The notes: a model not told the origin generated them from the sequence alone. A stretch of 64,000 nt of DNA from an uncultured Lachnospiraceae bacterium (GCA_910578115.1 CAJTPO010000018.1:29878-93877), one strand, 5' to 3'; positions 1-9,691 are shown, counted from the stretch's first letter. A program made the numbers and translations.

Positions 1-1121
1 TCTATGCGGATCCGGCGTATGATGTGGAGATCAGTGAGGACTGCCTGTATTTGAATATCTGGACGCCGGAAGATGCGGTGGGGGAAGATGCAAAGGCGGG
101 ACTGCCGGTGGCATTCTGGATCCACGGCGGAGCGTTTATGAGCGGGTACGGGAGTGAGCAGGAGTTTGACGGCGCGGCGTACGCGAAACGGGGTGTGATT
201 CTTGTGACCATCAATTACCGCCTGAATGTGTATGGCTTTCTGGCGCATCCCTGGCTGGATGAGGAGAGCGGACGGGGCATATCCGGGAATTACGGTATAC
301 TGGATCAGATCGCCGCATTGCAGTGGGTTTCTGATCATATCGCGGCTTTCGGCGGTGATCCTGACAATATCACGATCTTCGGACAGTCTGCCGGTGCGAT
401 GAGCGTGCAGACGCTTCTGTCTTCGGAGCTGACCGGCAACAGGATCGCCAAAGCAATCCTGCAGAGCGGCGGCAGTTATCGCGTGGGAGTGCACCGGGAT
501 ATGCCTTTGCGGGAAGCGGAAGAGTACGGAGAGAGATTTGTGGAGCTGACCGGGGCCAAAGATCTGGCCGGGCTTCGGGCCATGTCCACGCAGGAACTGG
601 AGAAACCGCTTGGACAGATGATGGCGGAGGCTTTTACTTCCGGTAAGGGGCTGTTTTTCGTCCCCAATATCGACGGCCATGTGCTGAAACAGGGCTACAA
701 TGCAACCATTGAGGAGAAAAAGCTGAAACATATCCCCTACCTGCTGGGCAGCACGAAGAATGATATTATGGTGACGAAGGAGCAGCTGGCGGCAGGTGAG
801 AAGGGAACCCTGTATGAGGGATGCATGGCGTTCAGCCATAAGATGGAGGAGCTTTGGGCCGAGCCTTCCCATGTCTACTATTTTTCCAGACAGATGCCGG
901 GCGACGAAGAAGGCGCCTTCCATTCTGCGGAATTGTGGTATGTGTTCGGCACTGTAAAGCGCTGCTGGCGGCCGCTTACGGAGGCGGATGTGCAGCTGAG
1001 TGAACGGATGCTGGATTACTGGACCAATTTTATGAAAAAAGGAGACCCCAACGGGGACGGGCTGCCGCAGTGGCGGGAATGCAGCGCGGCGGATCCTTTT
1101 GTCATGGAATTTGATGTGTAG
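1..1121 (+). CDS. Type-B carboxylesterase, 5' end outside the window
   Basis: This is the C-terminal part of an alpha/beta-hydrolase of the carboxylesterase type B family, which hydrolyses carboxylic esters. The reading frame is open from the first bases of the window, so the start lies upstream; the internal GTG at 24 is not a credible start because the family motif SEDCLYLNIWTP spans it. The oxyanion-hole motif HGGAF and the nucleophile elbow GQSAGA (Ser) are both visible. It lies 220 bp before the nucleoside operon, and a separate promoter in that gap suggests the two are independent. The substrate cannot be read from sequence. Confidence 0.9.
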   Translation, partial: YADPAYDVEISEDCLYLNIWTPEDAVGEDAKAGLPVAFWIHGGAFMSGYGSEQEFDGAAYAKRGVILVTINYRLNVYGFLAHPWLDEESGRGISGNYGILDQIAALQWVSDHIAAFGGDPDNITIFGQSAGAMSVQTLLSSELTGNRIAKAILQSGGSYRVGVHRDMPLREAEEYGERFVELTGAKDLAGLRAMSTQELEKPLGQMMAEAFTSGKGLFFVPNIDGHVLKQGYNATIEEKKLKHIPYLLGSTKNDIMVTKEQLAAGEKGTLYEGCMAFSHKMEELWAEPSHVYYFSRQMPGDEEGAFHSAELWYVFGTVKRCWRPLTEADVQLSERMLDYWTNFMKKGDPNGDGLPQWRECSAADPFVMEFDV

Positions 1122-1246
1122 GCGGGGCAGGCAGAAGCCATATTCCCGAAATATATCTGCATGGGTTCGGATTAAAGAGGAAAGGCGGCATAAAGCGCCC
1201 GAAATAGCAGAACAACGAAAATCGAATCGGAGAAGGACACGAGTCC

Positions 1247-1275
1247 TTGTAAAAAGGGTGTATAAGAGCTATGAT
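1247..1275 (+). promoter_or_regulatory. Probable sigma-A promoter of the nucleoside-salvage operon
   Basis: TTGTAA (1247-1252) and TATGAT (1270-1275) are separated by exactly 17 bp, in the gap between the esterase stop and the uridine phosphorylase start. A short hairpin (AAGGAC/GTCCTT) overlaps the -35. Assignment rests on hexamer match and spacing only. Confidence 0.5.
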
Positions 1276-1341
1276 GACACTATCAACGACGGTAAAAAGG
1301 GCAGCCCCATAGAAAATCATAACGATACAGGAGGAAAGAGT

Positions 1342-2124
1342 ATGCAGAATTATTCGGGAGAAGCAGGGTTACAGTATCATTTACAGATCAGGCCGGGGGA
1401 CGTGGGAAAGTACGTGATCCTGCCGGGGGATCCCAAGCGGTGCGCGAAGATCGCGAAGCATTTTGAGGATGCGAAGCTGGTGGCGGACAGCCGGGAATTC
1501 GTTACTTACACGGGATATCTGGACGGGGAAAAGGTAAGCGTTACCTCCACGGGTATTGGCGGGCCTTCCGCCACCATCGCCATTGAAGAGCTGACGCTGA
1601 GCGGAGCGGACACTTTTATCCGGGTAGGCACGTGCGGCGGTATTGATCTGGATGTCAAGGGCGGCGATATCGTCGTTGCCACCGGAGCGGTGCGCATGGA
1701 AGGCACCAGCAGGGAATATGCTCCCATAGAATATCCGGCGGTGGCTGATTTTGAGGTGGCCAATGCGCTGGTGGAGTCCTGCAGGGAACTGGCGCTGCCT
1801 TATCATGTGGGTGTGGTACAGTGCAAGGATGCTTTCTATGGCCAGCATGAGCCGGAGCGGATGCCGGTGAGTTATGAACTGCTGGACAAATGGGAAGCCT
1901 GGAAGCGTATGGGCTGTAAGGCTTCCGAGATGGAGTCGGCGGCGCTGTTCATTGCGGCCAGCCATCTGAGAGTGCGCTGCGGTTCCAACTTCCTGGTGGT
2001 AGGGAATCAGGAGAGAAACGCGCAGGGGCTGGATAATCCGATCATACACGATACGGAAGCGGCTATCACGGTGGCAGTGGGAGCGCTGAGAAGGCTGATC
2101 AGGGCGGACCGGGAGAAGCATTGA
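1342..2124 (+). CDS. udp: Uridine phosphorylase
   Basis: Phosphorolyses uridine to uracil and ribose-1-phosphate in the cytoplasm. The protein is 260 aa, normal for the NP-I family. Family landmarks are the phosphate-binding GDPKR segment near the N-terminus, the TGIGGPS loop, the RVGTCGG motif and a late KASEMESAALF segment that contacts ribose. The ATG at 1342 is chosen because AGGAGG precedes it at good spacing; the frame stays open upstream but without a ribosome site. It is followed by deoB and deoC, so ribose-1-phosphate or deoxyribose-1-phosphate passes straight to the mutase and aldolase. Uridine specificity rather than purine specificity is inferred from overall similarity. Confidence 0.92.
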   Translation: MQNYSGEAGLQYHLQIRPGDVGKYVILPGDPKRCAKIAKHFEDAKLVADSREFVTYTGYLDGEKVSVTSTGIGGPSATIAIEELTLSGADTFIRVGTCGGIDLDVKGGDIVVATGAVRMEGTSREYAPIEYPAVADFEVANALVESCRELALPYHVGVVQCKDAFYGQHEPERMPVSYELLDKWEAWKRMGCKASEMESAALFIAASHLRVRCGSNFLVVGNQERNAQGLDNPIIHDTEAAITVAVGALRRLIRADREKH

Positions 2125-2190
2125 CAGCACCGGAAACAAAAGACGGACGGACGTCGGATCTGCAGCAACAATATCAGGAGGAGTGTTGAA

Positions 2191-3387
2191 ATGGCGGAAA
2201 GAAAATATAAGAGAATCTTTACGATCGTGATCGACTCGCTGGGCGTGGGAGCATTGGCGGATGCTGCCGCTTACGGCGATGAAGGGACGGATACTTTGGG
2301 ACACATATCCCGGGAGATGGAGGAATTCAAGATTCCCAATCTCCAGAAGCTGGGCATGGCGAACCTGCATCCTTTAAAACAGGTTCCGGCGGTGGAACAG
2401 CCTCTGGGATATTTTATGAAAATGAATGAGGCCAGCACCGGCAAGGATACCATGACGGGTCACTGGGAGATGATGGGGCTTCATATCACAAAGCCTTTTC
2501 AGACGTTTACGGAAACGGGCTTCCCGAAAGAACTGCTGGAGGAACTGTCCAGACGGACCGGCCGCGTGATCATCGGCAATAAAAGCGCCAGCGGCACGGA
2601 GATTCTGGAGGAACTGGCGGAGGAGGAGATCGCCACAGGTCATATGATCGTCTATACTTCTGCGGATTCGGTGCTGCAGATCTGCGGCAACGAGGAAACC
2701 TTCGGTCTGGAAGAGTTGTACCGCTGCTGCGAGATCGCAAGAGAGCTTACCATGAAGGATGAGTGGAAGGTGGGGCGTGTGATCGCCAGACCTTACGTGG
2801 GAAAAAAGCGGGGCGAGTTCAAGCGCACCAGCAACCGGCACGATTATGCGCTGAAACCTTATGGCCGGACGGCCTTAAATGCCTTGAAAGATGCCGGACT
2901 GGACGTAATCTCTGTAGGAAAGATCTTTGATATCTTTGACGGCGAAGGCCTGACGGAATCCAACAAGTCCAAAAGTTCCGTGCACGGTATGGAGCAGGCG
3001 ATTGAGATCGCAGGCAGGGATTTCGAGGGGCTGTGCTTCGTGAATCTGGTGGATTTCGATGCGCTATGGGGGCATCGGCGTGATGTGGCAGGATATGCCG
3101 GGGAGCTGGAGAAGTTTGATGTAAAGCTGGGAGAATTCCTGCCGCTGCTTAAGGAGGACGACCTGCTGATCATTACCGCGGACCACGGAAACGACCCGAC
3201 CCACACGGGGACGGATCATACCAGGGAGAAGGTGCCGTTCCTGGCGTACTCTCCATCCATGAAGGGCAGCGGGAGGCTGGAGGACACCCGGACCTTTGCG
3301 GTGATCGGGGCCACCATTGCCGATAATTTCGGAGTTGCCATGCCGGAAGGCACGATCGGAACTTCCCTGCTGGAGAAAATGGTGTAA
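2191..3387 (+). CDS. deoB: Phosphopentomutase
   Basis: Interconverts (deoxy)ribose-1-phosphate and -5-phosphate in nucleoside catabolism. It is 398 aa, the usual length of DeoB. The alkaline-phosphatase-like metal sites are visible: the N-terminal DSLGVGALADA segment and the C-terminal TADHGNDPTHTGTDHTRE segment (Asp and His ligands). GGAGGAG stands just before the ATG. It begins 66 bp after udp and ends 50 bp before deoC, fitting one transcript. Confidence 0.96.
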   Translation: MAERKYKRIFTIVIDSLGVGALADAAAYGDEGTDTLGHISREMEEFKIPNLQKLGMANLHPLKQVPAVEQPLGYFMKMNEASTGKDTMTGHWEMMGLHITKPFQTFTETGFPKELLEELSRRTGRVIIGNKSASGTEILEELAEEEIATGHMIVYTSADSVLQICGNEETFGLEELYRCCEIARELTMKDEWKVGRVIARPYVGKKRGEFKRTSNRHDYALKPYGRTALNALKDAGLDVISVGKIFDIFDGEGLTESNKSKSSVHGMEQAIEIAGRDFEGLCFVNLVDFDALWGHRRDVAGYAGELEKFDVKLGEFLPLLKEDDLLIITADHGNDPTHTGTDHTREKVPFLAYSPSMKGSGRLEDTRTFAVIGATIADNFGVAMPEGTIGTSLLEKMV

Positions 3388-3437
3388 CGGGAGACGGAAT
3401 ATACAAGAATAGAATAAGAAATAAGAAGGAGAAGGTT

Positions 3438-4106
3438 ATGGACAGGAAAGACATTTTAAAGACAGTGGATCATACACTGCTCACGCAGACGGCTAGCTGG
3501 GAGGAGATCCGCGGGATTCTGGATGACGGGATCAAATATCAGACCGCATCCGCCTGTATTCCGGCGGCTTATGTGAAGCAGGCGGCGGAATATGTGGAAG
3601 GCAGGCTGCCGATCTGTACGGTGATCGGGTTCCCGAACGGATACAGCACTACGGCCGTGAAGGTTTTTGAGACGAAGGATGCCATTGCCAATGGGGCGGA
3701 AGAGATTGACATGGTGGTCAATATCGGCTGGGTAAAAGACGGGAAATATCAGGAGATCGAGGACGAGATCCGGCAGATTCATGAAGCCTGCGGCGGAAAG
3801 ATCTTAAAGGTGATTATCGAGACCTGCCTGCTCACCGAGGAGGAGAAGATCAGGATGTGTGAGACCGTTACCAGTGCCGGGGCGGAGTTTATCAAGACCT
3901 CCACGGGATTTTCCACCGCCGGGGCTACCTTTGCGGATGTGGAGCTGATGCGGAAGCATGTCGGCAAAGAAGTGAAGGTGAAAGCCGCAGGCGGCATTGC
4001 GTCGCTGGAAGATGCGGAGAAATTCATTGCGCTGGGAGCAGACAGACTTGGCACCAGCAGGATTGTTAAGATCATCAAACAGACAGATGACGGGGCAGGT
4101 TATTAG
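3438..4106 (+). CDS. deoC: Deoxyribose-phosphate aldolase
   Basis: Class I aldolase that splits 2-deoxyribose-5-phosphate into acetaldehyde and glyceraldehyde-3-phosphate. It is 222 aa, typical for the bacterial enzyme. The Schiff-base lysine lies in FIKTSTGF and the proton-relay lysine in VKAAGGIA. AGAAGGAGAAGG precedes the ATG. Last gene of the udp-deoB-deoC operon; it converges on the GH32 gene, with a terminator hairpin between them. Confidence 0.96.
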   Translation: MDRKDILKTVDHTLLTQTASWEEIRGILDDGIKYQTASACIPAAYVKQAAEYVEGRLPICTVIGFPNGYSTTAVKVFETKDAIANGAEEIDMVVNIGWVKDGKYQEIEDEIRQIHEACGGKILKVIIETCLLTEEEKIRMCETVTSAGAEFIKTSTGFSTAGATFADVELMRKHVGKEVKVKAAGGIASLEDAEKFIALGADRLGTSRIVKIIKQTDDGAGY

Positions 4107-4142
4107 GAAATGTAATCTGCTTCGTAAGTGGCCCGGCGGCCC

Positions 4143-4180
4143 AAAAAGAAGAGGGCATCCCATGTGTGGATGTCCTCTTC
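4143..4180 (-). terminator. Intrinsic terminator of the GH32 operon (convergent with deoC)
   Basis: Thirteen-base arms at 4148-4160 and 4168-4180 pair with one G.T wobble around a 7-nt loop. Read on the minus strand the stem is followed by five T (4147-4143), so it best fits termination of the leftward GH32 transcript; the hairpin may also stop the deo operon. Confidence 0.75.
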
Positions 4181-4195
4181 GGCTGTTCGGCAGTA

Positions 4196-5626
4196 TTAAG
4201 TAAGTGTGTAATACTCTGCGTTCAGGGAACCGGAAAGACAGAGCTTTTCATATGGCCTTGTTGGATAAACACTGGCAGTAATCGGTATAAGACCGTTGTC
4301 AGCCAGTACTTCCAGGATGCACTTGTCCAGGATGATCTCTATTTCTGAAGAGGTGCCTTCTTTGAGGACCCTTGGTGCGTGCGTCCGGCCATAAGCCGGA
4401 TGTGCATAGGCTGCGCTGAAATCGTCCTGCCCGGCTTCTGTACGGTCAACAATGATCTCACTGTCCGTGATCCTGATCGCAAGCAATTCTCCCTGTATAT
4501 TTTTTAAGAGTATGGCTCCGGGGCCATTGGCAGTTATCTTTAAGCCGAAACTCTGAGAACGCAGTCGGTTTTCGCCTGTTGCGAGGGGGCAGGCGTGTGC
4601 ACGTGCTTCCTCAATGCCCTCAAAAGAAAAAGCAAGACGAAGGCCTTTGCCGGTTTGGATCAATCTCATTCTGCGGGCGAGCGTCATTTTCCCGCGAAAA
4701 CCGTCGTTATCGCTGGGAGCGAAATTGGCGTAATCCCAATTATCAGCCCAGCCAATCATGACCTTTTCCTCCAGATTCTGGAAGGTGACGCCGGCGTAGT
4801 TGTCCGTACCGAAATCCAGGAGAAGCGGTATGTCGGATTGTTCCGTGTCATGGAACGTATCTCCGTCAAAACTGCCGATGTAGTATTGGGTGAGATGACT
4901 CATGCGGTCGTAGACGTTGTTGTTCACGCCGATCTGCTCCCGGGCAATGATCATGCTGATAATGAGGATCCATTTTTCCCCGTTTTCTGTCGGAAGGGGA
5001 AAGCAGTCCGGACATTCGCAGATTCCTTTAAGACCGTGATCGCCGGCTTTGAATTCACCGGTTTTGTCCCATTTTTTAAAATCATGGGTGGCATAGAATT
5101 CTACATGGTCGCCGGCAGCCAGTACGAGAGAGTAACACTTTCTTACAGGGTTCCAGAAAATCTTGGGGTCCCTGAAATCTTTTTGGCCGGAATTGGGAAT
5201 GACGGGATTCCCATAATATTTCTCAAAATGTTCATAATCCGTGCTGTAGGCCAGACTTTGATGCTCCATGTGACTCTCGTCTGTGCTGTGATGGGTGAAA
5301 AGCGCCAGAAGGGGAGGGGTGTCCCTGGTTCCGAAGCCGGAAAGGTTCTCCCGGTCATAGACACAGGAACCGGAAAATATGCACCCGAGTTCGTCCGGAT
5401 ACAGTGCAATGGGAAGATGGTCCCAATGCAGAAGATCTTCGGAAACCGCATGACCCCAGTGCATAGGACCCCAGTGCGGAGCTGTGGGGTAGTGCTGATA
5501 AAAGAGATGGTACCTGCCGTCTATATATACCATACCGTTTGGGTCGTTGATCCAGTTTTTGGGCGGAGTAAAGTGAACCGCCGGCCTGTAATCGTAAGTT
5601 TGTCTGGATTTTGGAATTTTATCCAT
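4196..5626 (-). CDS. GH32 beta-fructosidase (sucrose / fructan hydrolase)
   Basis: Hydrolyses beta-fructosyl linkages in sucrose or fructo-oligosaccharides. The protein is 476 aa with no signal peptide, so it is intracellular. GH32 catalytic landmarks are present: the nucleophile Asp in NWINDPNG (about residue 27), the transition-state Asp in FRDPKIFW and the acid/base Glu in GICECPDCFP. GGAGG lies 6 bases upstream of the ATG. It is the last gene of the leftward operon with the solute-binding protein and two permeases, which suggests imported fructosides are cleaved in the cytoplasm. No phosphotransferase gene is nearby, so the substrate is probably not phosphorylated. Confidence 0.93.
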   Translation of the reverse strand: MDKIPKSRQTYDYRPAVHFTPPKNWINDPNGMVYIDGRYHLFYQHYPTAPHWGPMHWGHAVSEDLLHWDHLPIALYPDELGCIFSGSCVYDRENLSGFGTRDTPPLLALFTHHSTDESHMEHQSLAYSTDYEHFEKYYGNPVIPNSGQKDFRDPKIFWNPVRKCYSLVLAAGDHVEFYATHDFKKWDKTGEFKAGDHGLKGICECPDCFPLPTENGEKWILIISMIIAREQIGVNNNVYDRMSHLTQYYIGSFDGDTFHDTEQSDIPLLLDFGTDNYAGVTFQNLEEKVMIGWADNWDYANFAPSDNDGFRGKMTLARRMRLIQTGKGLRLAFSFEGIEEARAHACPLATGENRLRSQSFGLKITANGPGAILLKNIQGELLAIRITDSEIIVDRTEAGQDDFSAAYAHPAYGRTHAPRVLKEGTSSEIEIILDKCILEVLADNGLIPITASVYPTRPYEKLCLSGSLNAEYYTLT

Positions 5627-5726
5627 GTTTTCCTCCGTTTTTGAGATGTTTTATTTTTCATACCGTTAACTGTAAAAAAGATTCGGGCAGGTCTGAAGCC
5701 CGCCCGAATGCCAGTAAGGTTATTGG

Positions 5727-7538
5727 TTATTTGGTGCTCCTGTCTACAGCGGTCTGATAGATCGATACGATCTCATTTACGCCGGCTGCTTCCAGTTCAT
5801 TGAGATAAGCATTCCAGTTCTCGTCCGTAACACCTCCGGTTACCCACTGGTTGATATATCTGTCAACGGTATCGGAGACGGTTGAGTGGATCTGAGCCAG
5901 TCTGGTGAGCTCATCAACGGTCATCATAACACGGGGAATGGTGTCATATTCTTCCATGACTTCATCTTTACCGTTAATTCTCTGCCATTCAAGAAGCTGT
6001 ACTGCATCATAGGCGTAGCCTGCGTATTTCTCGTAATATTCATCCAATACGATCATGGAACCACGCGCCGTAGTAGAGTTGGAACGCGCCTTGCCGAAAG
6101 TATCATAATCGGCGCCTTCCTGCTGGGCTACATAGCGGCCCTGTTCATCGAGCGGAGTTCTCAGTATTCCGTTTTCGTCTTTCTGATAGTTGTATCCTTC
6201 TGCACCCCAGTTAGACTGAATGGAGATAGCGGGATCGCCTACCATGTAGTCTACGAATCTTGCGATTACGTGAGGGAATTTGCATGTAGTAGTGATGGCC
6301 GTATCGGAAGAATCCTGCAGCTCGGAGTAGTTGTTCTCAAAACCGATCTTTCCGGCTTCGCCTTCCAGACGGGGAAGAGGAACATACTCGTCATGCACAT
6401 CCAGATTCGTGATTTCCTGGTCGGTCCATGTACCGAAGCAGCCGATTCTTGCAACATCTTCTTTGATCATGGAAGTCTGATAAGCAGCGCTTACATCGGC
6501 TTCAAAGGAGCCGTTCCAGATCAGGTTCTCATTATAAAGCATATTGAAAAACTCAGCAGTTTTTCTGAAAGCTTCGTCCATTGCGGTGAAAGTCACTTTA
6601 CCGTCGATCAGCCGTAAATGATCTGCGTATTCATTACCGCCGCAGTAGGAGTCCGCGCAGCCGAAAGCACCCGTAAAACGGTAGAACATGTTGTAGGAAC
6701 CGAAGCTGTCGTCAGCGCCGAACCATGTTGCCATGGGAACCTCATCGGCTTCGCCATTACCGTTCAGGTCACCGCCGTCGCGGAATGCTTTCAGACAGTC
6801 AACCCATTCATCGACAGTGGTGGGTACTTCCATGCCTACCTTATCGAGCCAGGTTTTGTTGATCAGCAGCGGACCGCCGGTGAGTACCAGACCGTACATT
6901 TCTTCGATATAAGGAAAGCCGTATGTATGACCGTTAGGAGCGGTGATCTCTGCGCGGTAATTCGGGTGGTCATCCAGAATCTTCTTAAGGTTGGGCATGT
7001 AGTCGTTGATCAGACCTTCGGTAGGAAGGAAAATATCCTGATCGGCATACTGCACTACGATATTGCCGGACTTACCGTCTCCAAAATTCCAGAATGCATC
7101 GGGAAGATCTTCGCCGGATGCCAGCATAAGATTGATCTTCTCCTGCGCGCCCTCATTGGGAATGGACTGCCAGTCAAATTCCACACCGGTGTCCTCAAAC
7201 CATTTTTGGCACATGGCCAGTTCGCCGACCTCGACAACACGTTCCGGATTGTTGACAAAGAGCATGGAAATCTTACCATATTTTTCTTCAAAAGCTGCAG
7301 GGTCTTTGATGATGGGAAGTGATCCGTCCAGAGCGATCAGGCCGGCATCAACCGCTTCCTGCTCTTCGGGCGTAAGGCCCGTATCCTCTGCCGTTGCAGC
7401 GGCATCAACCGCTTCCTGAATGTTTTCCGCATTCTCCTGAGGAATGGGACTTTCGGTGTTCCCGCCACCGCCGCAGCCTGTGAGCAGACTGGCAGTCATG
7501 GCAACGGAAAGTAAGATTGAGATAGTTTTCTTTTTCAT
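5727..7538 (-). CDS. Sugar ABC transporter substrate-binding lipoprotein (LplA-like)
   Basis: Extracellular solute-binding protein of a carbohydrate ABC importer, 603 aa. Residues 1-22 form a lipoprotein signal (MKKKTISILL..LLTGC) with the lipidated Cys at the lipobox, followed by a Gly/acidic linker. AAGGAGGA precedes this ATG; upstream in-frame codons lack a signal sequence. Size and layout match the large family-1 binding proteins paired with LplB/LplC permeases. It is third in the operon, after two permeases and before GH32, so a fructan-derived oligosaccharide is the likely ligand (inference from context). Confidence 0.9.
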   Translation of the reverse strand: MKKKTISILLSVAMTASLLTGCGGGGNTESPIPQENAENIQEAVDAAATAEDTGLTPEEQEAVDAGLIALDGSLPIIKDPAAFEEKYGKISMLFVNNPERVVEVGELAMCQKWFEDTGVEFDWQSIPNEGAQEKINLMLASGEDLPDAFWNFGDGKSGNIVVQYADQDIFLPTEGLINDYMPNLKKILDDHPNYRAEITAPNGHTYGFPYIEEMYGLVLTGGPLLINKTWLDKVGMEVPTTVDEWVDCLKAFRDGGDLNGNGEADEVPMATWFGADDSFGSYNMFYRFTGAFGCADSYCGGNEYADHLRLIDGKVTFTAMDEAFRKTAEFFNMLYNENLIWNGSFEADVSAAYQTSMIKEDVARIGCFGTWTDQEITNLDVHDEYVPLPRLEGEAGKIGFENNYSELQDSSDTAITTTCKFPHVIARFVDYMVGDPAISIQSNWGAEGYNYQKDENGILRTPLDEQGRYVAQQEGADYDTFGKARSNSTTARGSMIVLDEYYEKYAGYAYDAVQLLEWQRINGKDEVMEEYDTIPRVMMTVDELTRLAQIHSTVSDTVDRYINQWVTGGVTDENWNAYLNELEAAGVNEIVSIYQTAVDRSTK

Positions 7539-7654
7539 GTAGTCCTCCTTTTGTTTTAATTGTTTTATACAAACACTCGACGGATGCTGATCCGTACGGA
7601 ATGTTCTGAACATGGATAAGCTGCCGGTAAGGATATCCTTTGGTATTTGACGGA

Positions 7655-8572
7655 TCAGCCCTTTACGGCACCGATGGTAACACCTTTTGCAAAATATTTC
7701 TGTACGAAAGGATATACCACCAAAAGCGGAACTGCGGATACGACCACGATACAATATTTCAACTGTTCTGCCAGCTTTTGCTTTGTTATCATGGCATCGC
7801 CGGATGATCCCATCTGATTGGCCTGGTTCATCAGCACCAGGTTGCGGAGTACCACCTGGAGAGGCATCTTGTTGTCGTCCTGAAGATACATCAGGGCATT
7901 AAAGAATTGATTCCACATAGCTGTAGCATAGAAAAGAGCCATAACTGCGATGATCGTACTGGAGAGCGGAATGGCAATTTTGAAGAAAAAGCCGAAGTCT
8001 GAACAACCGTCTACTTTGGCTGCCTCCAACAGTTCATCAGGGATGCCGGACTCAAAGAAAGAACGGCATACGATCAGGTTGTATGCGGATACTGCCACGG
8101 GAAGCACCATAGCCCAGATGGAATTGTAAATGCCAAGGCTTCTTATGGTCAGGTAGAGAGGAATGATACCGCCGCTGAAAAACATGGTAAAGGTAAATAC
8201 GAAAATCAGTGCACGCCTGCCGACCAGATCTTTTCTGGAAAGAGCATAACCGGCAGGAATGGTGGCAAATAAGGAAACAAGAGTGCCGACTACGGTGTAG
8301 AGAATCGTATTTTTATAGGAAGTCCACAAAGGCATGTATGTCAAAGTGGTTTTATAGCCTTCGAAGTATGGTTTTTCCGGATAGAAAAGCAGTTTTCCGG
8401 AATTTACGATGACCGGATCCGTCATGGATGCGATGATCACGTAATACAATGGATATACAATGATAAGGCATATGAGAAACATGACTACTATGTTGACTGC
8501 ATTGAAGATCTTGTCACCGGTGGAGAGCTTCATTTTTGTTTTATGAACTGCCAGCTCTTTATTTTTGCTCAT
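7655..8572 (-). CDS. Carbohydrate ABC transporter permease (LplC/YtcP type)
   Basis: Inner-membrane permease subunit, 305 aa, with about six hydrophobic segments and the MalG-type cytoplasmic EAA loop (ELLEAAKVDGCSDF). The C-terminus VQKYFAKGVTIGAVKG is the usual ending of the LplC/YtcP group. GGGAGG lies 8 bases before the ATG. It pairs with the preceding LplB-type gene, 24 bp away. No ATPase gene is in the window, so a shared MsmX-like ATPase encoded elsewhere probably energises it. Confidence 0.92.
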   Translation of the reverse strand: MSKNKELAVHKTKMKLSTGDKIFNAVNIVVMFLICLIIVYPLYYVIIASMTDPVIVNSGKLLFYPEKPYFEGYKTTLTYMPLWTSYKNTILYTVVGTLVSLFATIPAGYALSRKDLVGRRALIFVFTFTMFFSGGIIPLYLTIRSLGIYNSIWAMVLPVAVSAYNLIVCRSFFESGIPDELLEAAKVDGCSDFGFFFKIAIPLSSTIIAVMALFYATAMWNQFFNALMYLQDDNKMPLQVVLRNLVLMNQANQMGSSGDAMITKQKLAEQLKYCIVVVSAVPLLVVYPFVQKYFAKGVTIGAVKG

Positions 8573-8596
8573 TGAAATTTCCTCCCGTCTCTCTTT

Positions 8597-9529
8597 TTAG
8601 AAGATACTGATATCACTGAATTTCTTTGCAACTTTATTAGCAAGAACCAGAATGATAAAATTGGCAACTGAATTGAACAGTCCGACTGCGGTAGCAAAAC
8701 TGTACTGTGCAGTCTGCAGACCTACCTTATATACATAGGTAGAAATCAATTCGCTGACAATCGTGTTGGAACCGTTCTGCATCAAATAGGCTTTTTCATA
8801 ACCGACGTTCATGATGTTACCGACCTGAAGAATCAGCATCAGGATGATGGTTGGCAATATCATGGGAATATCTATGAAAAGCACTCGTTGAAACCGGGAT
8901 GCACCGTCGATTGTGGCTGCTTCATAATAGTCCGGGCTGATGGCTGTCAGGGCGGCGATAAAGATGACAGCATTAAATCCCATGGTCTGCCAGATATTGG
9001 ATCCAATAAACAGTGTTCTGAACCATTCCGGAACGGAAGTAAAAAGAACCTCTTTGTTACCGCTGGAGGTGATCACCCAGTTAACGACACCGTTTGCGGA
9101 AAAGAATACGGTGATCAGGCTGACTACGACAACATTAGACATAAAGTAAGGGGCGTAGCTGATCGTCTGGATAAGCTTGGTGGCCTTTTTGCTTCTGATC
9201 TGATTCAGGAGCAGCGCAAAAATAATCGGAATGGGAAATGCGATCACAAGACTTTCAAGACTGACTACGATAGTGTTCTTGATCGCATTCACGGCAATAC
9301 TTGTGCTGAAAAAGTCCTGGAAATACCTGAAAAACGGTGAAGCCCAGGGACTGCCCATGATTCCCTGACGGATCTTATAATCTTTGAACGCGATGATAAC
9401 ACCGTACATGGGATAGTATGCAAAGATGATCGCCCATAGCAGAGCAGGGATCAGAAGTACATACAGCTGCCAGCATTTAGATGCTTCTTTTAGATTGTAC
9501 TTGAGCATTACACTCCTTTTTTGTTTCAT
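8597..9529 (-). CDS. Carbohydrate ABC transporter permease (LplB type)
   Basis: First gene of the leftward sugar operon, 310 aa from this start. An N-terminal cytoplasmic stretch is followed by the first membrane segment (YVLLIPALLWAIIFAYYPMY), further hydrophobic segments and the EAA loop (YYEAATIDGASRFQR). Two starts are plausible: ATG 9529 with GAGGAGG 11 bases upstream, and ATG 9508 with AAAGGAG 5 bases upstream. I chose the longer one. It sits just downstream of a promoter whose spacer contains an 11-bp homopolymer. Confidence 0.9.
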   Translation of the reverse strand: MKQKRSVMLKYNLKEASKCWQLYVLLIPALLWAIIFAYYPMYGVIIAFKDYKIRQGIMGSPWASPFFRYFQDFFSTSIAVNAIKNTIVVSLESLVIAFPIPIIFALLLNQIRSKKATKLIQTISYAPYFMSNVVVVSLITVFFSANGVVNWVITSSGNKEVLFTSVPEWFRTLFIGSNIWQTMGFNAVIFIAALTAISPDYYEAATIDGASRFQRVLFIDIPMILPTIILMLILQVGNIMNVGYEKAYLMQNGSNTIVSELISTYVYKVGLQTAQYSFATAVGLFNSVANFIILVLANKVAKKFSDISIF

Positions 9530-9578
9530 AAAATAGTATCCTCCTCGTCTCATAATGTGGAACAAAACTTATAAGAGT

Positions 9579-9608
9579 ATGATAATTTATCGGGGGGGGG
9601 GGTGTCAA
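9579..9608 (-). promoter_or_regulatory. Sugar-operon promoter with an 11-bp C tract in the -35/-10 spacer
   Basis: On the minus strand TTGACA (9608-9603) is followed by eleven C (9602-9592; eleven G on the plus strand) and then TATCAT (9584-9579). The spacer is 18 bp. Gain or loss of one base in the tract would change promoter spacing, the arrangement of phase-variable promoters in other bacteria. The promoter points to the LplB-type gene. Confidence 0.6.
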
Positions 9609-9691
9609 CGATAAAAAAATATTTCATTATTGTGAATAGTTTTCCGGGAGTTTTTTTGTTAAAAATGACGATGAGATATAGAAAACAGAGT

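Noticed and set aside
1381..2370. 329-codon minus-strand frame opposite uridine phosphorylase and deoB
   Set aside because: It is the shadow of two well-supported genes and has no family similarity.
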